DNA from: a bacterium
GTDB lineage: Bacteria > Oederibacteriota > CAKKQC01
Direction: 5' to 3'
Assembly (NCBI GenBank): GCA_919901855.1
Contig: CAKKQC010000012.1
Coordinates: forward strand, 99,035-163,034
DNA: 64,000 nucleotides
In this document: positions 59,217 to 64,000 of the stretch, one piece after another
Numbering within the stretch: position 1 is the first letter of the stretch
How the letters are laid out: every line of letters starts with the position of its first letter
Position numbers and translations under genes: made by a program
The notes under the pieces: model-generated
The model's input: the letters and a program-made list of their open reading frames with translations, nothing else
What the model was told of the DNA's origin: nothing
Database searches by the model: none

Positions 59217-60164
59217 CTACGCGATCCGCCCGAACAGGGCGCGGGCCTTGGCCAGGGCCTGGCGGCCGTAGGGCCTCAAGTCGCTGACGGCCGCGTTCTC
59301 GCGGATGTGGGCGGGGTCGTTGGTGCCACAGCACACGGTCGACACGGCCGGGAACGAGAGGCAGAACCGGAGCGCCGCCCCCGCGATCGTGGTCGTCTTG
59401 CCGTCGAGCAGGAAATCGAGGACGTCGGCGCGCCGGTACCGGGGCTGGTCGGGGAGCTTCTTCTTTTTGATCAGGGCCTTCATGGAGTCCACGAGATACG
59501 TGCGGTCGCGGAGCCCGTACCCCCACGCCGCCTGGCCGAGGGGGATGATCGTGATTACGCCGACGCGGCGCCGGCGGCAGACGGGGAAGAGGGTCTTCAC
59601 CGGGCGCTGGCGGAAGAGCAGGAACTCGGGCATGACCGTGTCGAACCAGCCGCTCCGGGCGGCTTCCTGGAGCCGGTCGTCGTTCTTGTCCCACTCGCCG
59701 GAGTTGCTGATCCCGGTGAACCGGATCTTGCCCGCGCGCTTGAGCCGGTTGACCTCCCCGCGCAGGGGTCCCGTGAGGATGGCCTCGGTGTCGCCCGGGC
59801 CGGTCACGGAATGGAACTGGAAGACGTCGAGGCGGTCGGTGCGCAGGCGCTTGAGGGAGCCCTCGACCGACCGGCGCAGGGCGGCGGGGTCCTGGAGGAT
59901 CTTCTTGCCCGTCGAGTCGTACGGCCACCACTTGGTGGCGACAATGAACTTCTTGCGGAGCCTGGTCTTTCGGAAGGCCCGGCCGAGGTCGAGTTCACTG
60001 TCCGTGTAGCCGGCGGCGGTGTCGATGAGGTTGATCCCGGCGTCGGCGGCGGCGGCGATCGTGGCCGCGGTGTCGCGGCCCTTCGCGAGCTTGCCGAAGA
60101 ACAGCCCGCCGAGGCTGATCTCGGAGACCCGGAGTCCCGTCCGCCCCAGCTTCCGGTATTTCAT
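59217..60164 (-). CDS. Aldo/keto reductase
   Basis: A 315-residue NAD(P)H-dependent barrel: MKYRKLGRTGLRVSEISLGG, then INLIDTAAGYTDSELDLGRA with the catalytic Asp and Tyr, IVATKWWPYD with the Lys, and RTDRLDVFQFHSV with the His. The C-terminal CCGTNDPAHIRENA is the cofactor-binding end. TAGCAT and GGGAG precede the ATG on the minus strand. Confidence 0.92.
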   Translation of the reverse strand: MKYRKLGRTGLRVSEISLGGLFFGKLAKGRDTAATIAAAADAGINLIDTAAGYTDSELDLGRAFRKTRLRKKFIVATKWWPYDSTGKKILQDPAALRRSVEGSLKRLRTDRLDVFQFHSVTGPGDTEAILTGPLRGEVNRLKRAGKIRFTGISNSGEWDKNDDRLQEAARSGWFDTVMPEFLLFRQRPVKTLFPVCRRRRVGVITIIPLGQAAWGYGLRDRTYLVDSMKALIKKKKLPDQPRYRRADVLDFLLDGKTTTIAGAALRFCLSFPAVSTVCCGTNDPAHIRENAAVSDLRPYGRQALAKARALFGRIA

Positions 60165-60213
60165 GTTCCGGCTCCCATGCTAACCCGCGATTCATAGCCA
60201 GTACAATGCAGGG

Positions 60214-60702
60214 GTGTCCAAGGCGGATCCCGCGGCGGGCCGGGGCCCGAGGTTGATCATCGTGTGCGGCCTGCCGGGGTCGGGCAAGACCACGCTAGCC
60301 AAGCGGCTGGAGGCCAAGCTCCACGCCATCCGGTTCGCGCCCGACGAGTGGATGGAAGCCCTGGCCGTGAATCTCTACGACGAACCCATGCGCGCCCGGA
60401 TCGAGGCCCTGCAGTGGAAGCTGGCCCAGGACCTGCTCGCGCAGGGCCACATCGCCATCATCGAGTGGGGGACGTGGGGGCGCTCCGAGCGGGACATCCT
60501 GCGCGTCGGCGCCCGCGCGCTGGGCGCGGCCGTGGAACTGCACTATCTCTCCGCGTCGGCGGATGTCCTGTTCGACCGGATCCAGCGCCGGGGGATGGAG
60601 ACCCCGCCCATCTCGCGGGAGATGGTGTCGCAGTGGTTCGAGAAGTTCCAGGCGCCGACCCCCGAGGAGTTCGCCCTCTATGACGAGCCGACAACTGCAT
60701 AA
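60214..60702 (+). CDS. P-loop kinase (AAA_33 / zeta-toxin-like)
   Basis: A 162-residue ATP-binding protein: Walker A IVCGLPGSGKTTLAKRLE near residue 15, FAPDEWMEAL as the substrate Asp, IIEWGTWGRSERD and a lid LFDRIQRRGMETPP. This group includes small-molecule kinases and zeta-like enzymes. No antitoxin lies next to it, so a metabolic or resistance kinase is more likely. A TACAAT box lies 6 bases before the GTG. Confidence 0.82.
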   Translation: MSKADPAAGRGPRLIIVCGLPGSGKTTLAKRLEAKLHAIRFAPDEWMEALAVNLYDEPMRARIEALQWKLAQDLLAQGHIAIIEWGTWGRSERDILRVGARALGAAVELHYLSASADVLFDRIQRRGMETPPISREMVSQWFEKFQAPTPEEFALYDEPTTA

Positions 60703-60716
60703 GGAGTGAATACCAC

Positions 60717-61700
60717 ATGAAAGCCATTGTGTACGACCGGTACGGTTCGGCGGACGTCCTGCATCTCGAGGAGGTCGAACGGCCGAGCCCCAAGGGGGAC
60801 CAGGTCCTGGTCAGGGTCTGCGCTGTGTCCGTGAATGCCCCGGATTGGCGGCTCATGCTGGCCATGCCGTTCCCGATCCGCCTGCACTCGGGCCTGCGCA
60901 GGCCGAAGTTCCGGATCCTGGGGTGCGACATCGCCGGGGTGGTCGAGGCGGCCGGTCCGGACGCCCGGCAGTTCCGCGCCGGGGACGAGGTCTTCGGCGA
61001 CCTCGCGCACTTCGGCTACGGCGGGTTCGCCGAATACGTCTGTCCCAGCGAGAAGGGGCTGGCCCGCAAGCCGGCCGGCGTCACGTTCGAGGTCGCCGCG
61101 GCCACCCCGATGGCCGGGACGACCGCCCTGCAGGGCCTGCGCGACCATGGCAAGGTCCGGCCGGGCCAGCAGGTCCTGATCGCCGGCGCCTCGGGCGGGG
61201 TCGGCACCTTCGCGGTGCAGGTCGCCAAGGTGCTCGGGGCCGAGGTCACCGCCGTGTGCCGGACGGACAAGGTGGAGATGATCCGGTCGCTCGGGGCGGA
61301 CCATGTCATCGACTACACGAAGGAGGACTTCGCAACGAGTGGCCAGCGGTACGACCTGATCCTGGGCGTCAACGGCTTCCGGTCCATCTGGGACTACCGG
61401 CGCGCGCTCGCGCCGAAGGGCACGTACCTGATGGCCGGCGGCGAGTGGCCGCAGATCCGGCAGGCCATCCTCTGGGGCCCGCTCCTCTCGCTCTTCGGGT
61501 CGCGGAAGCTGGGCCTCGCGCCCGCCGCCGCCACGCAGAAGGACCTGGCGTGCCTGGGCGAGTGGCTCGAGGCCGGGAAGCTGAAGCCCGTGATCGATCG
61601 CCGGTATCCGCTGAGCGGCGTCCCCGACGCCATGCGCTACGTCCTGGAAGGCCACGTCCGGGGGAAGGTCGTCATCAACGTCGCAGGTTACGACCGATAG
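60717..61700 (+). CDS. NAD(P)-dependent alcohol dehydrogenase / quinone-oxidoreductase-type MDR
   Basis: A 327-residue medium-chain reductase without the zinc ligands: MKAIVYDRYGSADVLHLEEV, then ILGCDIAGVVEAAG, FRAGDEVFGDLAHFGYGGFA, and the Rossmann motif VLIAGASGGVGTFAVQVAKV. VRGKVVINVAG is the family's usual ending. The AAGGAG ribosome site lies 15 bases after the kinase gene, so the two are probably cotranscribed. Confidence 0.92.
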   Translation: MKAIVYDRYGSADVLHLEEVERPSPKGDQVLVRVCAVSVNAPDWRLMLAMPFPIRLHSGLRRPKFRILGCDIAGVVEAAGPDARQFRAGDEVFGDLAHFGYGGFAEYVCPSEKGLARKPAGVTFEVAAATPMAGTTALQGLRDHGKVRPGQQVLIAGASGGVGTFAVQVAKVLGAEVTAVCRTDKVEMIRSLGADHVIDYTKEDFATSGQRYDLILGVNGFRSIWDYRRALAPKGTYLMAGGEWPQIRQAILWGPLLSLFGSRKLGLAPAAATQKDLACLGEWLEAGKLKPVIDRRYPLSGVPDAMRYVLEGHVRGKVVINVAGYDR

Positions 61701-61762
61701 CGACGCTGGTGGCCGTGCGGGAGGGTCCAACCCGCATCATTCCCAATGAGTCACATATGTGG

Positions 61763-61768
61763 TAGCAT
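61763..61768 (+). promoter_or_regulatory. -10 box of the propeller protein gene
   Basis: TAGCAT, 6 bases before the ATG at 61775; leaderless pattern. Confidence 0.4.
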
Positions 61769-61774
61769 CTGCCA

Positions 61775-64000
61775 ATGAAGGGCCGGGCACGGAACGCAGC
61801 CTTGACGCTCATCCTGGCGCTTCTTCCGGTCGCCGTGCACGCGGTTCAGCCCGATACCCCGTCGCAGCCGGTCGGCCCGGGGGGGGAGTGCCTTGCGAGA
61901 ACCTCACCTACTCCGCGTCAACGACCGACGCCGATGGCGACCAGGTGAGATACGGATGGGACTGGAATGCGGATGGCACGGTGGATGAGTGGTCCGGGCT
62001 GGTGGACAGCGGGGTGGGGGACAGCCGGGTTCATTCGTGGATGGCTGAAGGGTCCTGCTCATTGCAGGTAAAGGCGGAGGATTCAGGCGGCTCGCAGTCG
62101 GGGTGGTCGACGGCGAAGGCCGTGGTGATAACGCATCCGTCGGCGCCGATAATCACGTCATTGGACACAACGTGCGGGCCGGAGGCGGATGGAGCGGCCG
62201 GCGTCGTGATCAACGGGGTAAACCTGGCGGGGTTGATGGGAGTGCTGGTCGGCGGTGCGCCGGTGACGGTGACGGGGAACACGGCGACGACGGTGACGGT
62301 GACGATTCCGGCGGGGACCGCGGGCCCGCGGGACGTGGTGGTTATCACGTGCGGAGGCTCGGGGACGCTGGTCGGCGGGTTCACGTATACCGCGGTGCCG
62401 ACGATCACGACCCTGGGCACGACCTGCGGTCCGGCGGCCGGCGGGACGACGGGGGTGGTGATCAACGGGACGAACCTGGCGAATGCAGCGGGGGTTACGA
62501 TCGGCGGTGCGCCGGCGACGATCACGAGGAACCCGGCGAAGGAGCTGATCAGCACGGTGGCGGGAACGGGGACGGGTGGCTACAACGGGGACGGCATCGC
62601 GGCGACGAAGGCGCAGATCAACGCCTCCTACGGGGTGGCCGTGGACGGGGCGGGTAATGCCTACATCGCGGATTCCGCCAACAACCGCATCCGGAAGGTG
62701 ACCGTGGCGACGGGCCAGATCAGCACGGTGGCGGGGACGGGGACGGCGGGCTACAACGGGGAAGGCACGGCGACGTCGGCGCAGATCAACACCCCCTTCG
62801 GGTTGGCGGTGGACGGGGCGGGGAACCTCTACATCGCCGACAGGACCAATGCCCGCATCCGGAAGGTGACTGCGGGGGGGGGGATCAGCACGGTGGCGGG
62901 GACGGGGACGGCGGGCTACAACGGGGACGACATCGCGGCGACGAAGGCGCAGATCGATATGCCCTGCGGTGTGGCCGTGGACCTGGCCGGCAACATCTAT
63001 TTCGCGGACAGGAACAACAACCGCATCCGGAAGGTGACCGTGGCGACGGGCCAGATCAGCACTGTGGCGGGGACGGGGACGGCGGGCTACAACGGGGACG
63101 GCATCGCGGCGACGACGGCGCAGCTCAACTGGCCCTACGGGGTGGCGCTGGACCCGGCGGGCAACCTCTATCTCACGGACAGGGATAACCAGCGCATCCG
63201 GAAGGTGGACGTCTCGTCGAGCCTGATCAGCACGGTGGCGGGGACAGGGACGGCGGGGTACAACGGGGATGGCATCGCGGCGACGACGGCGCAGGTCAAC
63301 TTGCCCTTCGGGGTGGCGGTGGACAGGGCAGGGAACCTCTATATCGCGGACTCCTCCAACTATCGCACCCGAAAGGTGGATGTCGCGACAGGCCTGATCA
63401 GCACGGTGGCGGGAACGGGCGTGAGCGGCTACAACGGGGACGGCATCGCGGCGACGATGGCGCGGATCGGCACCAGCTATTCCGTTGCGGTGGACGGGGC
63501 AGGGAATATGTATATCGGAGACAGCTTCAGCTACCGCGTCCGGAAGGTGAGCGTTCCGACGACGTCGGTGACGGTGACGACGCCGGCGGGGACGGCCGGG
63601 GCGCAGGACGTGGTGGTGACGACGTGCGGCGGCTCGGGCACGAAAGCGGGCGGATTCACGTATGCGGACGTGCCGACGATCACGGTCCTGGACACGAACT
63701 GCGGCCCGCTTGCGGGCGGGACGACGGGGGTGGTGATCAACGGGACGAACCTCTCGGCGGTCACGGCGGTGACGATCGGGGGTGCGGCGGCGGCGATCAC
63801 GGGGAACACGGCTACAACGGTGACCGTGACGACCCCCGCGGGCACTGTCGGACCGAAGGACGTGGTGGTGACCACGTGCGGCGGCGTGGCGACCCAGGCG
63901 GGTGGATTCACGTATTCCTCGGCAGCGGCGCCGGCGATCACGACGCTGGGAACGACGTGCGGGCCGGTGGCGGGCGGGACGGCGGGGGTCGTGATCAACG
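61775..64000 (+). CDS. Secreted PKD + IPT/TIG protein with nested NHL propeller; frameshifted, runs off the window
   Basis: The signal peptide (ALTLILALLPVAVHA) begins at 61775, but that frame stops at 61948. The homologous protein continues in the +1-shifted frame after a G8 tract at 61879-61886, with no stop to the window end. Domains in order: a PKD-like domain (WDWNADGTVDEW), one IPT/TIG domain, then the first half of a second IPT (VVINGTNLANAAGVTIGG). Six NHL repeats follow (starts near 62548, 62719, 62884, 63055, 63226, 63397; 55-57 residues each), then the second half of that IPT and further IPT units. A phase-variable or mis-sequenced G tract explains the break. Confidence 0.75.
62548..63560. 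repeat. Six in-frame direct repeats (NHL units), period 171 bp
   Basis: Spacings between the start points are 171, 165, 171, 171 and 171 bases. Each unit has ISTVAGTGTAGYNGDGIAAT followed by a variable strand and IADxxNxRIRKV. Six units suffice for one six-bladed propeller. Confidence 0.85.

Noticed and set aside
62548..63560. Regularly spaced repeats considered as a CRISPR or tandem array
   Set aside because: The period is 171 bp (165 once), units are in frame and encode NHL blades; there are no spacers.

Overview
The window is a continuous piece of a bacterial chromosome with high GC content (roughly two thirds or more G+C by eye). It is very gene-dense and carries long antisense open frames that are artefacts of GC-rich codon use. 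It holds conserved housekeeping genes (cdaA, ybbR, pdxJ, recX, alaS, xerD, htpX, tilS) and families common in uncultured polysaccharide-degrading phyla: a DUF6785-like transporter, an OPT-like transporter, a GH123/DUF4091 protein, and GH2 and GH26 enzymes. This would fit a Planctomycetota-, Armatimonadota- or similar-type lineage, but nothing here fixes the phylum. No rRNA, tRNA or CRISPR array was seen.

Layout. 1-11.3 kb: the core block. A methyltransferase tail is followed by cdaA-ybbR-pdxJ-pseudopilin-like-recX with overlapping ends, a retropepsin-like protease on the minus strand, alaS-xerD, a DUF433/DUF5615 toxin-antitoxin pair, an M23 peptidase, htpX and tilS. 11.3-21.9 kb: three overlapping paralogous membrane glycosyltransferase-like genes with C-terminal TPR-like segments, a DUF799-like lipoprotein and a glycoside-hydrolase-like lipoprotein. 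21.9-33.0 kb: a five-gene membrane module. It comprises a DUF6785-like transporter, a giant permease with a degenerate M28 peptidase ectodomain, an OPT-like transporter, a PilZ-FtsX fusion permease and a MacB/LolD-type ATPase, closed by a strong hairpin. 33-46 kb: an accessory stretch of toxin-antitoxin modules mixed with sugar-active enzymes. 45.9-55.1 kb: a lower-GC defence island with a PIN-like protein, a trypsin-like protease, a truncated STAND-NTPase fragment between two direct copies of a hairpin repeat, and a complete PstI/BsuBI-type restriction-modification pair. 55-61.7 kb: metabolic genes (GH26-like, acetyl xylan esterase-like, cystathionine synthase/lyase family, aldo/keto reductase, zinc-type alcohol dehydrogenase family) and another antitoxin/PIN pair. 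61.8 kb to the end: a secreted protein with a beta-propeller nested inside an IPT/TIG domain, broken by a frameshift in a G8 tract.

Two genome-wide habits stand out. First, about twenty genes have a TANNNT-like -10 box only 6-9 bases before the start codon, which predicts leaderless mRNAs; many other genes, including several operon-internal ones, have Shine-Dalgarno sites instead. Second, two families of palindromic repeats are present. One (9-24 kb) is inserted inside open reading frames without breaking them. The other (41-56 kb) is a 58-nt REP-like hairpin. A separate 246-bp imperfect palindrome with 24-bp perfect ends lies at 38.2-38.4 kb.

The best candidate for an undescribed system is the 21.9-33.0 kb module. 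It combines two OPT/DUF6785-like transporters with an ABC-type FtsX machine that carries a pseudo-peptidase outside the membrane and, by inference, a c-di-GMP-sensing PilZ domain inside.
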